Source: Bordetella parapertussis
GTDB taxonomy: Bacteria; Pseudomonadota; Gammaproteobacteria; Burkholderiales; Burkholderiaceae_B
Reading direction: 5' to 3'
Assembly (NCBI GenBank): GCA_945882005.1
Contig: CAMCWG010000121.1
Coordinates: 1 to 8,358, forward strand
DNA length: 8,358 nt
The notes under the pieces were generated by a model. The model worked only from the letters and a program-made list of their open reading frames with translations, made no database searches and had not been told where the DNA came from. Position 1 is the stretch's first letter, and the number at the start of each line of letters is the position of its first letter. The translations under genes and the position numbers were made by a program. Below, in pieces: positions 1-6,449 of this stretch.

Positions 1-1
1 C

Positions 2-1321
2 TCACTGCTGTATATCGACCGGCACATCATCCACGAGGGGTCCTTTCATGCGTTCGCGCAACTAAGGGAACGCGGCTTGAGCGTCAAGAATCCGAAGCAA
101 ATTTTTGGTGTGGCCGATCACTATGTACCAACGACCAGTCGAAACCCGCAAGGTGCTGTTACCCAGGAGGTAACAGAGATGATTCTCAAGTTTGACGAGA
201 ATATGCGCTGGAGCCGTGCCAATTATTTTTCTCTTCAGGATCCACGCCAAGGTATCGTACATGTTGTGGGGCCGGAGCAAGGCATATCCTTACCCGGCTC
301 GACTCTCACATGCAGTGATAGTCATACCTCTACCCACGGCGCGTTCGGTGCCATCGCGTTCGGCGTCGGGCAGTCTGAAAGTTGCCACATTTTGACAACC
401 CAGTCACTTTGGCAAACCAAGCCCCCTTGCACACGTATCGAGTTACAAGGCACACCCGCTCCGGGCGTGAGTGGAAAAGATATTATTCTTGCACTCATCG
501 CCGTCTTGGGGACTTCAGGTGCGACAGGCCAAGCGATTGAGTATTGTGGTCCGGCACTGCAGGCACTGACAATCGATGATCGCCTAACTATGTGCAATAT
601 GACCATTGAAGCCGGCGCACGCTTTGGCATCATGGCGCCAGACGAGACCATCTTTAATTACCTGTATGGGCGCCCTTTCGCGCCGCAACAAGCGCAGTGG
701 GATGCCGCGGTCAAAGACTGGCGCAACCTCTACTCCGATGATGACGCTAATTACGACCGCAGCCTTTCAATCGATGTAAGTGCGCTATCCCCCATGGTTA
801 CTTGGGGCACGAGTCCCGAACAGGCGCTGTCAATCACTGGCCGTGTGCCAGAGGTCATTAACGGAGAATCGAGCGCCATCGCAGCCATGCAATACATGGG
901 CGTGACGCCTGGACAACCGCTTGATCAAATCAAAATTGATCGTGTCTTCATCGGATCTTGCACGAACGCACGCTTGAGCGACTTGCGTATTGCCGCAGAC
1001 GTTCTGCGTGGCCGCAAATCGTCTGTGCCAGGGATGGTTGTTCCTGGCTCTATGGAGGTCAAACGCCAAGCGGAGGCCGAAGGCTTAGATCGCGTGTTCA
1101 TTGACGCCGGGCTTGAATGGCGTGACGCAGGCTGTTCAATGTGCGTTGGTATAAACGGTGATCTCGCAGCCCCCGGAGAGCGCGTTGCCTCCACCTCGAA
1201 CCGCAATTTTGTCGGACGGCAAGGACCAGGGGTGCGCACTCACCTTATGAGCCCTGCAATGGCAGCAGCTGCAGCCGTGACGGGCAGGCTGTTTGATGTG
1301 CGCCGCTTACCCAAGGAATAG
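2..1321 (+). CDS. LeuC-type hydro-lyase large subunit (3-isopropylmalate dehydratase family), 5'-truncated by the window
   Basis: This is the large, [4Fe-4S]-binding subunit of an aconitase-superfamily hydro-lyase. It works with the LeuD-type subunit encoded next. The frame is open from base 2 and already reads LLYIDRHIIHEGS, the conserved LeuC N-terminus, so only about 23 residues are missing (439 visible; E. coli LeuC is 466). The internal TTG at base 77 is not the start. Visible signatures are DSHTSTHGAFGA, GSCTNAR (Cys codon at 959) and DAGCSMC (Cys codons at 1133 and 1142), which supply the three cluster cysteines, then STSNRNFVGRQG and SPAMAAAAAVTG near the C-terminus. Departures from the standard biosynthetic LeuC include DHYVPTTSR where DHNVST is usual and TCSDSHT instead of VCGDSHT. 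Family membership is certain. The substrate is not: isopropylmalate is possible, but the neighbours favour a citraconate-, mesaconate- or maleate-type hydratase. It is the first visible gene of a four-gene operon whose promoter lies outside the window. Confidence 0.93.
   Translation, partial: SLLYIDRHIIHEGSFHAFAQLRERGLSVKNPKQIFGVADHYVPTTSRNPQGAVTQEVTEMILKFDENMRWSRANYFSLQDPRQGIVHVVGPEQGISLPGSTLTCSDSHTSTHGAFGAIAFGVGQSESCHILTTQSLWQTKPPCTRIELQGTPAPGVSGKDIILALIAVLGTSGATGQAIEYCGPALQALTIDDRLTMCNMTIEAGARFGIMAPDETIFNYLYGRPFAPQQAQWDAAVKDWRNLYSDDDANYDRSLSIDVSALSPMVTWGTSPEQALSITGRVPEVINGESSAIAAMQYMGVTPGQPLDQIKIDRVFIGSCTNARLSDLRIAADVLRGRKSSVPGMVVPGSMEVKRQAEAEGLDRVFIDAGLEWRDAGCSMCVGINGDLAAPGERVASTSNRNFVGRQGPGVRTHLMSPAMAAAAAVTGRLFDVRRLPKE
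1313..1318 (+). promoter_or_regulatory. Shine-Dalgarno site of the leuD-type gene
   Basis: AAGGAA lies inside the last codons of the leuC-type gene, 7 bases before the ATG at 1326. It fixes the downstream start at 1326 rather than the earlier in-frame ATG at 1293, which would add 11 residues with no family counterpart. Confidence 0.7.
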
Positions 1322-1325
1322 CCTG

Positions 1326-1976
1326 ATGCGTCCGTTTACACACTTACAAGGCCTAGCCGCCAAAATCTCCGGCAAAAACATCGATACGGATCAGATCATT
1401 CCCGCACGTTTCTTGAAACGGAGACGGACAGACCCCGATTACGCAAACTATCTTTTCCACGATGTGCGCTTTGACGAAAGAAACCTCGCCGACCCTACGT
1501 TTGTATTGAATCAGCCTGCATTCAGTCACACAAATGTACTGATCGCAGAGGATAACTTCGGTTGTGGCTCGTCTCGGGAGGCTGCCGTCTACGCTCTTGA
1601 GGCGTTCGGTATTCGTGCTGTGATTGCACCGAGTTTTGGTGATATTTTTTTTAACAACTGCTTAAAAAACGGCCTACTTCCAATCCGACTGGCACAACGT
1701 GATATCGATGTCCTGTTGGATCCAGACGTTGATTCCGAGAATGAACGCATGGGGTCACACCAGCCAATTTCTATTTTTGTCGATCTGTATAACAGTACGC
1801 TCACACACACACAAAGCAGTACGTCCCTATCCTTTAGTATCGATCCATTTTGGCAAGAATGTCTTTTAAAAGGCCTCGATGAGATTGACCTCACACTGAG
1901 CTATCAAGCATCCATCGATGACTTTGAAGCTAAGCATCTATCATTAGCACCTTGGTTAACGCACTCACACACTTAA
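1326..1976 (+). CDS. LeuD-type hydro-lyase small subunit
   Basis: This is the small (swivel-domain) subunit that completes the active site of the LeuC-type subunit. It has 216 residues, normal for LeuD of betaproteobacteria. Seen in the sequence: the DTDQIIPARFL motif at residues 20-30, the substrate-facing loop that follows (about 31-44), FVLNQP at 59-64, NFGCGSSRE at 77-85 and IAPSFGDIFFNNCLKNGLLP at 100-119. The stretch after SSRE reads AAVYAL, whereas standard biosynthetic LeuD has HAPWAL; this suggests a paralogue with another substrate. The start at 1326 has a good Shine-Dalgarno site and lies 4 bases after the leuC-type stop. The less conserved C-terminal third contains a CA repeat in its DNA (1802-1813), and an 8-T run lies at 1645-1652. 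The fold and pairing are secure; the substrate (isopropylmalate, citraconate, mesaconate or maleate) is open. Confidence 0.92.
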   Translation: MRPFTHLQGLAAKISGKNIDTDQIIPARFLKRRRTDPDYANYLFHDVRFDERNLADPTFVLNQPAFSHTNVLIAEDNFGCGSSREAAVYALEAFGIRAVIAPSFGDIFFNNCLKNGLLPIRLAQRDIDVLLDPDVDSENERMGSHQPISIFVDLYNSTLTHTQSSTSLSFSIDPFWQECLLKGLDEIDLTLSYQASIDDFEAKHLSLAPWLTHSHT

Positions 1977-1980
1977 CGCT

Positions 1981-3171
1981 ATGTCACTACCTCTTACAGG
2001 CCTTCGGGTCATCGAACTCGGCCAACTCATTGCGGGCCCTTTCGCATCAAAAATCCTCGGCGAGTTTGGCGCGGATGTCATCAAAGTCGAGCCACCATCA
2101 GGGGGCGACCCCTTAAGGGGGTGGCGTCTTATTCATGAAGGGACCTCCGTTTGGTGGGCCGCACACGCGCGTAACAAACGTTCTCTGACGCTTGATCTAC
2201 GCACGCCAGAAGGCCAAGAGATCATTCGACAGTTAGCTAAGGATGCGGATATCTTGATAGAAAACTTCCGTCCGGGCGCGATGGAGAAATGGGGCCTTGG
2301 TTTTAAAGACCTCCATGCTCTGAACCCTAAACTTATTATGCTTCGCGTATCGGGCTACGGCCAATCAGGGCCCTATCGTGACCGACCTGGCTTTGGTGTG
2401 ATTGGCGAGGCGATGGGCGGACTCCGCTACCTAAGCGGGGAGCCGGGACGACCACCAGTACGCGTAGGCGTCTCAATCGGTGACACGCTCTCAGGGTTGC
2501 ACGGCGTCATTGGTGTCATGATGGCCTTGCGCCACCGTGAACAACAAGGTGGCTTGGGTCAGGAGGTTGACGTCGCACTCTACGAGTCAGTTTTCAATAT
2601 GATGGAAAGCCTCTTGCCGGAGTATTCAAAATTTGGTGCCGTGCGCCAGCCCTCTGGTGCCAGCATGCCAGGTATCGTTCCGACCAACGCCTACCTGTGC
2701 AAGGATGGGCGCTACGCACTCATTGCAGGAAACGGCGACAGCATTTACAAGCGACTCATGGAGTCGATCGGACGCTCAGATCTCGCGAATAACCCAGAGC
2801 TCGCAAACAATGTGGGACGCGCTGCAAACGTCGAGCGCATCGACCAAGCGATCTCTGACTTCACCTGTCAGCACGACTTAGACAGCGTGTTAGATCTGAT
2901 GAATAAAGCAGGTGTGCCCGCAGGCAAGAGTTACGATGCAGCCGATATTGCAATGGATCCGCACTATCAGGCCAGAGATATGATTTTGGAAGCGAAACTT
3001 CCGGACGGCTCGACTGTAGCGGTTCCAGGTATCGTGCCAAAGCTGAGCGCCACGCCAGGACAGATTAATCGTGAAGCCCCTACGCTTGGGCAACATACAA
3101 CCGAGATTTTAGATGCATTAGGGATCGATGCGACCAAGCAAGCTGATTGGAAATCCCGCGGAATCATTTAA
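1981..3171 (+). CDS. Class III CoA-transferase (CaiB/BaiF family)
   Basis: Family III CoA-transferases move CoA between carboxylic acids through an aspartyl-CoA anhydride, in the cytoplasm. The protein has 396 residues, the usual family length. Visible motifs are the N-terminal GLRVIELGQLIAGPFASKIL (7-26), FGADVIKVEPPSGGDPLRGW (29-48), RNKRSLTLDL (64-73), ENFRPGAMEKWGLG (94-107), SGYGQSGPY (124-132) and RVGVSIGDTLSGLHG (161-175). In the last motif Asp168 is the expected catalytic residue. The C-terminal part closes with GAPTLGQHT-like residues (EAPTLGQHTTEIL). The gene starts 4 bases after the leuD-type stop with no recognisable Shine-Dalgarno site, so translation is probably coupled. Its place between a hydratase and an acyl-CoA lyase suggests it activates the hydratase product, for example succinyl-CoA plus citramalate or malate. 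The acceptor acid cannot be read from the sequence; formyl-, carnitine- or glutarate-type substrates are less likely from context. Confidence 0.92.
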   Translation: MSLPLTGLRVIELGQLIAGPFASKILGEFGADVIKVEPPSGGDPLRGWRLIHEGTSVWWAAHARNKRSLTLDLRTPEGQEIIRQLAKDADILIENFRPGAMEKWGLGFKDLHALNPKLIMLRVSGYGQSGPYRDRPGFGVIGEAMGGLRYLSGEPGRPPVRVGVSIGDTLSGLHGVIGVMMALRHREQQGGLGQEVDVALYESVFNMMESLLPEYSKFGAVRQPSGASMPGIVPTNAYLCKDGRYALIAGNGDSIYKRLMESIGRSDLANNPELANNVGRAANVERIDQAISDFTCQHDLDSVLDLMNKAGVPAGKSYDAADIAMDPHYQARDMILEAKLPDGSTVAVPGIVPKLSATPGQINREAPTLGQHTTEILDALGIDATKQADWKSRGII

Positions 3172-3180
3172 GAGAACACC

Positions 3181-4122
3181 ATGACGATGCATTCAAAAAA
3201 GGTATTTATGCAAGAAGTCGCGACCCGCGACGGCTTTCAAAACGAAGCACAATTTATTGCGACTGAAGACAAGGTACGTGTTGTTGACGCCCTAAGTCTG
3301 TGTGGCTTTGCAAAGATTGAAGTGACCTCCTTCACATCTCCAAAGGCCATACCCGCCTTGCGCGACGCCGAGGATGTCATGCACCAGATCAAGCGGCAGC
3401 CCGGTGTCGAATACACCGTGCTTGTACCGAATGTGCGAGGTGCAGAGCGCGCCCTATCTTGTGGCATCGACGAAGCCAACCTCGTGATGTCGATGAGTGA
3501 AACACACAACCGCGCTAATTTAAGGATGACGCGCGAGCAGTCCTTTGAGCAACTGCGTCAGGTTGTCGCAGCTATTTCTGGCAGTCGGGTTGCGATCAAC
3601 ATTTCGCTATCAACCACCTTTGGCTGTCCGATGGAAGGCGACGTAAGTGAAGACGAGGTGATGCGGTGGTTAGATCGTTTCGCAGAGCTTGGTGTCAAGC
3701 GCGCGACACTGTGTGACACAACTGGGATGGCTTACCCTGCACAAGTCCGTTCGATAGCCTCTCGTGCGCAGCAACTCCATCCCGAAATGGTATTCACCAT
3801 GCATTTTCATAACACGCGTTCGATGGCGCAAGCGAACGCCCTCGCCTCACTGAGCGCCGGCATCAATCGCTTCGACGCCTCACTGGGCGGTATCGGCGGC
3901 TGTCCTTATGCTCCGGGCGCAAGCGGCAACGCGTGCACTGAAGACATGGTACACATGCTTGAGCTAGAAGGCTTTGATACAGGCGTCGATCTCAACAAAT
4001 TACTTGAAGTCTCCAGAACGCTACCGAGCTTGATCGGCCATGACATCCCAAGTCAGCTACTCAAAGCCGGACCGCGTTTAACCTTGCATCCTGCACCTGA
4101 CTACACGCGTGACATCAAATAA
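3181..4122 (+). CDS. HMG-CoA-lyase-like DRE-TIM acyl-CoA lyase (candidate citramalyl-CoA lyase)
   Basis: The enzyme is predicted to cleave a 3-hydroxy-3-methyl-type acyl-CoA to acetyl-CoA and a keto acid, with a divalent metal. It has 313 residues. The catalytic set of human HMG-CoA lyase is present with a constant offset of 25: Arg16 and Asp17 (human 41 and 42), His208 and His210 (233 and 235), Cys241 in GGCPYAPGASGN (266) and Asn250 (275). Other motifs are the EVTSFTSPK strand (47-55), SMSETHNRANL (104-114), FGCPMEGDV (147-155) and TLCDTTGMA (176-184). The usual GLQNE reads GFQNE here. The gene follows the CoA-transferase by 9 bases with a weak AGAGAA ribosome site, and the second ATG at 3187 is an alternative start. 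No leucine-catabolism genes (isovaleryl-CoA dehydrogenase, methylcrotonyl-CoA carboxylase) lie nearby, so citramalyl-CoA is a reasonable alternative to HMG-CoA. The sequence alone does not decide the substrate. Confidence 0.9.
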   Translation: MTMHSKKVFMQEVATRDGFQNEAQFIATEDKVRVVDALSLCGFAKIEVTSFTSPKAIPALRDAEDVMHQIKRQPGVEYTVLVPNVRGAERALSCGIDEANLVMSMSETHNRANLRMTREQSFEQLRQVVAAISGSRVAINISLSTTFGCPMEGDVSEDEVMRWLDRFAELGVKRATLCDTTGMAYPAQVRSIASRAQQLHPEMVFTMHFHNTRSMAQANALASLSAGINRFDASLGGIGGCPYAPGASGNACTEDMVHMLELEGFDTGVDLNKLLEVSRTLPSLIGHDIPSQLLKAGPRLTLHPAPDYTRDIK

Positions 4123-4152
4123 AAATGGGCGCTCTTGAGCGGCCATTTTTTT
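4121..4152. terminator. Bidirectional Rho-independent terminator
   Basis: AAAAATGG-G-CGCT, loop CTTG, AGCG-G-CCATTTTT folds into a 12-bp stem with one G.G mismatch (4129 with 4142), followed by TT. The A-tract on the left becomes a T-tract on the minus strand, so the same hairpin can stop the plus-strand operon (its TAA overlaps the left arm) and the convergent FAH gene ending at 4166. Confidence 0.85.
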
Positions 4153-4165
4153 GGAGCGATCGTAA

Positions 4166-4864
4166 TTAAACGACGTGCACTTCAAACTCACCTAAACCTT
4201 CGACGCGACCAATCATCTTGTCGCCCTTCACCACGGCGCCCACACCCTCTGGTGTACCGGTGAAAATCAAGTCGCCTGCTTTAAGCTCAAACAAACCCGA
4301 GAGATAAGAAATACTCTCAGGAATGCTCCAGATGAGTTGCGTCAAATCGCTAGATTGCTTTTGCACTCCGTTTACGTGCAGAGAGATACTGCCTTTAGAC
4401 AGCACGCCAGTCGTCGCAACAGGATGAATCGGACCAATGGGGCCTGACTGATCAAAGCCCTTACCCACTTCCCAGGGCCGGCCCTGTTTTTTTGCCTCGT
4501 TCTGCAAGTCTCGCCGGGTCATATCCAGACCCAACGCGTAACCAAAAATACATTTATTGGCTTGATCAACAGGGATATCACGACCACCACTACCCAACGC
4601 AACCACTAATTCCATCTCGTAGTGCAGATTGGCGGTCTTGCTAGGATAAGGCATTGTTCCTGCCTGACCTGCAGCAATAGGCACGAGTGCATCTGCTGGC
4701 TTACAAAAAAAGAAAGGGTCTTCCCGACCGGTAAATCCCATCTCCTTGGCATGCTCAGCATAATTGCGGCCTACGCAATACACGCGACGCACGGGAAACA
4801 AAGACTCACTGCCCACAACGGGCAAGCCTTGCGTTGGCTCAGGAGAAAAAACGTAATCAGACAT
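4166..4864 (-). CDS. Fumarylacetoacetate hydrolase (FAH) family protein, fumarylpyruvate hydrolase/acylpyruvase-like
   Basis: FAH-fold enzymes cleave C-C bonds of acylpyruvates or decarboxylate or tautomerise related keto acids, using Mg2+ or Mn2+. The protein has 232 residues, the size of the single-domain NagK/YcgM/FAHD1 group. Seen: VRRVYCVGRNYAEHAKEMG (25-43) with the candidate catalytic His38, FFFCKPADALV (51-61), the metal-ligand pattern HYEMELVVALG (81-91; Glu83, Glu85) and GLDMTRRDLQ (112-121; Asp114), WEVGKGFDQSGPIGP (131-145) and the closing GDLIFTGTPEGVGAV (197-211). The opening VFSPEPTQGLPVVGSESLFPV resembles gentisate-pathway fumarylpyruvate hydrolases such as NagK. The start is backed by a Shine-Dalgarno site 7 bases upstream. 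It faces the dicarboxylate operon and shares its terminator. Candidate roles are fumaryl- or maleylpyruvate hydrolase, or a housekeeping acylpyruvase/oxaloacetate tautomerase. No isomerase or dioxygenase partner is visible. Confidence 0.9.
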   Translation of the reverse strand: MSDYVFSPEPTQGLPVVGSESLFPVRRVYCVGRNYAEHAKEMGFTGREDPFFFCKPADALVPIAAGQAGTMPYPSKTANLHYEMELVVALGSGGRDIPVDQANKCIFGYALGLDMTRRDLQNEAKKQGRPWEVGKGFDQSGPIGPIHPVATTGVLSKGSISLHVNGVQKQSSDLTQLIWSIPESISYLSGLFELKAGDLIFTGTPEGVGAVVKGDKMIGRVEGLGEFEVHVV

Positions 4865-4871
4865 GAGAGCG

Positions 4872-4877
4872 CTTCCT
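4872..4877 (-). promoter_or_regulatory. Shine-Dalgarno site of the FAH-family gene
   Basis: On the minus strand AGGAAG lies 7 bases before the ATG ending at 4864. It supports that start codon and shows that the gene has its own translation signal. Confidence 0.7.
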
Positions 4878-4894
4878 AGATGATTATTTGTGAA

Positions 4895-4900
4895 CTTATA
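4895..4900 (-). promoter_or_regulatory. Possible -10 box of the FAH-family gene
   Basis: The minus strand reads TATAAG, five of six matches to the sigma-70 -10 consensus, in an AT-rich stretch about 30 bases upstream of the FAH start. No good -35 hexamer lies at 16-18 bases, so this is only a candidate promoter. The rest of the 98-base gap (4865-4962) shows nothing definite. Confidence 0.35.
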
Positions 4901-4962
4901 TTTAAACGGCTAACACTTTAACTGCAAAGAAATCGGTCATACAGCTGTCGATAACGACTCCA

Positions 4963-6447
4963 CTACTTGTCTTGAGGTGTAGGCCGGGTAGGATCAGGCA
5001 ATGAACTGACCGGCGCAGGTTCGCCTAAGTGGGGCACGGGAGCGCTGTCAAAATAGTCGTACATCTCATCCTGCGCATGCACGCCACATTCAGAGGTGGA
5101 TGCTACGGACGAGGATCCTGGTAAGGTCGTACGGTCGTCGCTCCAATCGGCTGGAAAGCCCGTATCTGCTAAGTAAGTCAGACCCTCAGCATGAAGCAAG
5201 CCAGGGTCAGACTGGGTATCTGCTGGGGGCAATATCACCTCCTGAGCAAGAACAGGAATTGCTACCCCTAAAGCCGTTGCCGCACGCCACTGCATTGCTG
5301 CATCTTGGGGACGATTGATTTTGTCATAGAGAGAGGCCAGCGCAACATGCACACGCGCGTCGCTGCGACGCGCCAAACTACGTACCAAATAGCTCTCCGC
5401 CTGACCCCATATCTGTCCGGCCAAACAGAGATTTCCAATTGTTGCCAACAAGTCAGGGTCCGCCGGGCTCTTTTGAAGCCACGCTTCGGCTTTCTCTAAG
5501 CGTCGCGTAACCTGGGAAGACTCTGCCCGAGCGTACACGGCAAGTAACCGAGGATCAAAAGACACTGAAATGGCCTGCTCAAGCACTCGCGAGGATTCAT
5601 CAAGCTGACCGACGACCTCAAACGCTTGGGCTCCTGCAAGAGCAACCTCTGGCAACACGCGCTCAGAGGACTTGAGATCGGACCAAACTTTTTGCCACGT
5701 CCCAGCATGCAAGGTCTCACGGATGCGCGCGGCGGCAGCCATCTCAATGACCTGAGTCGCCTCGGTATCATGCAACGCACCCCGCCGATTAAGCGTGCGT
5801 GCAAGGGAAAAAACCTGATCATGACGGTTCAATTGGCGGTACGCTCGCAAGAAAAGTCTGAGCGCGTGCACTTGCTTGGCTCCTGATTTCTGAAGCGTAT
5901 TGAGTTCCGCTAAGGCCTGATCGGATAGCCCTTGGTCAAGATAGAGTTCGGCGGCGACTGTCGACACTGCTTCACGCAGCCCAACATCTTCCTGAGCCTT
6001 GTCCTTGGCAGACAGAATCAAACCGTCACGCCGATCGTATTCACCTAGCGCATGCGCTGCGCGCGCAGCAGACAAAGCAGCAAGCACACTTTGGTTCATG
6101 CTCTTGCTGCGACCAAGCAGTTCCGTTAAATCCTTTTCAGCATGCGCATACCGCCCTTCTAACAATTCAGTCCAGCCTTGCTCGAGGAGCTCGTGATCCC
6201 GACGTAATGCGCGACGCCGATGCCAAGTCTTAACGCGCCCAGGGATGTCTAGAACAAGCGTAAGCAAACGCAAAGTCAAATACATTAGAAAGAAACAAGC
6301 CATCGTCGCCAGCACCGCAAACGGCAAAGACAGTTGTACGCGCCACTGGTTAACCAAGACCAACACGTGTCCCGTGTTCTCGCGCAATACAACAGCCAGA
6401 ACAACGGCGACCGTAGCTAATACAAGCGTCCACAACCAAATGCGCAT
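4963..6447 (-). CDS. hemY: HemY, membrane-anchored TPR protein of the haem biosynthesis operon
   Basis: Proteobacterial HemY is an inner-membrane protein encoded at the end of the hemCDXY cluster and implicated in late haem or porphyrin handling; its exact function is not settled. It is unrelated to Bacillus HemY (protoporphyrinogen oxidase), and no FAD-binding motif is present here. The 494 residues show two N-terminal membrane segments (about 3-22 and 41-65), then the basic patch RVKTWHRRRALRRDHELLEQG (split by the family core), and a long helical, TPR-like region to about residue 400. Typical repeats include LAALSAARAAHALGEYDRRD and AELYLDQGLSDQALAELNTL. From about residue 409 an 86-residue Asp/Pro/Ser-rich tail follows, making it longer than E. 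coli HemY (398). The start lies 2 bases after the hemX stop and uses a Shine-Dalgarno site inside hemX. Confidence 0.92.
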   Translation of the reverse strand: MRIWLWTLVLATVAVVLAVVLRENTGHVLVLVNQWRVQLSLPFAVLATMACFFLMYLTLRLLTLVLDIPGRVKTWHRRRALRRDHELLEQGWTELLEGRYAHAEKDLTELLGRSKSMNQSVLAALSAARAAHALGEYDRRDGLILSAKDKAQEDVGLREAVSTVAAELYLDQGLSDQALAELNTLQKSGAKQVHALRLFLRAYRQLNRHDQVFSLARTLNRRGALHDTEATQVIEMAAAARIRETLHAGTWQKVWSDLKSSERVLPEVALAGAQAFEVVGQLDESSRVLEQAISVSFDPRLLAVYARAESSQVTRRLEKAEAWLQKSPADPDLLATIGNLCLAGQIWGQAESYLVRSLARRSDARVHVALASLYDKINRPQDAAMQWRAATALGVAIPVLAQEVILPPADTQSDPGLLHAEGLTYLADTGFPADWSDDRTTLPGSSSVASTSECGVHAQDEMYDYFDSAPVPHLGEPAPVSSLPDPTRPTPQDK

Positions 6448-6449
6448 GC

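Noticed and set aside
77..79. TTG as a start codon of the leuC-type gene
   Set aside because: The frame is open upstream to base 2 and reads conserved LeuC sequence (LLYIDRHIIHEGS), so the true start is outside the window.
322..651. 109-codon open frame antisense to the leuC-type gene
   Set aside because: It is a shadow of a conserved coding region, with no recognisable protein features.
4487..4493. A7 run (minus strand) in the FAH gene as a programmed frameshift site
   Set aside because: The heptamer is in a slippery phase, but the zero frame continues through all family motifs and no stimulatory structure or alternative product is evident.
4900..4920. TTAAA-N10-TTTAA inverted repeat as an operator upstream of the FAH gene
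   Set aside because: The arms are 5 AT-only bases in an AT-rich stretch, which is expected by chance.
4947..4958. GTCG-ATAA-CGAC hairpin downstream of hemY as a terminator
   Set aside because: The stem is only 4 bp and no T-run follows on the minus strand, so it is too weak to call.
4963..6447. HemY as protoporphyrinogen oxidase
   Set aside because: There is no FAD-binding GxGxxG motif; the two membrane helices plus TPR-like repeats match the proteobacterial HemY family instead.
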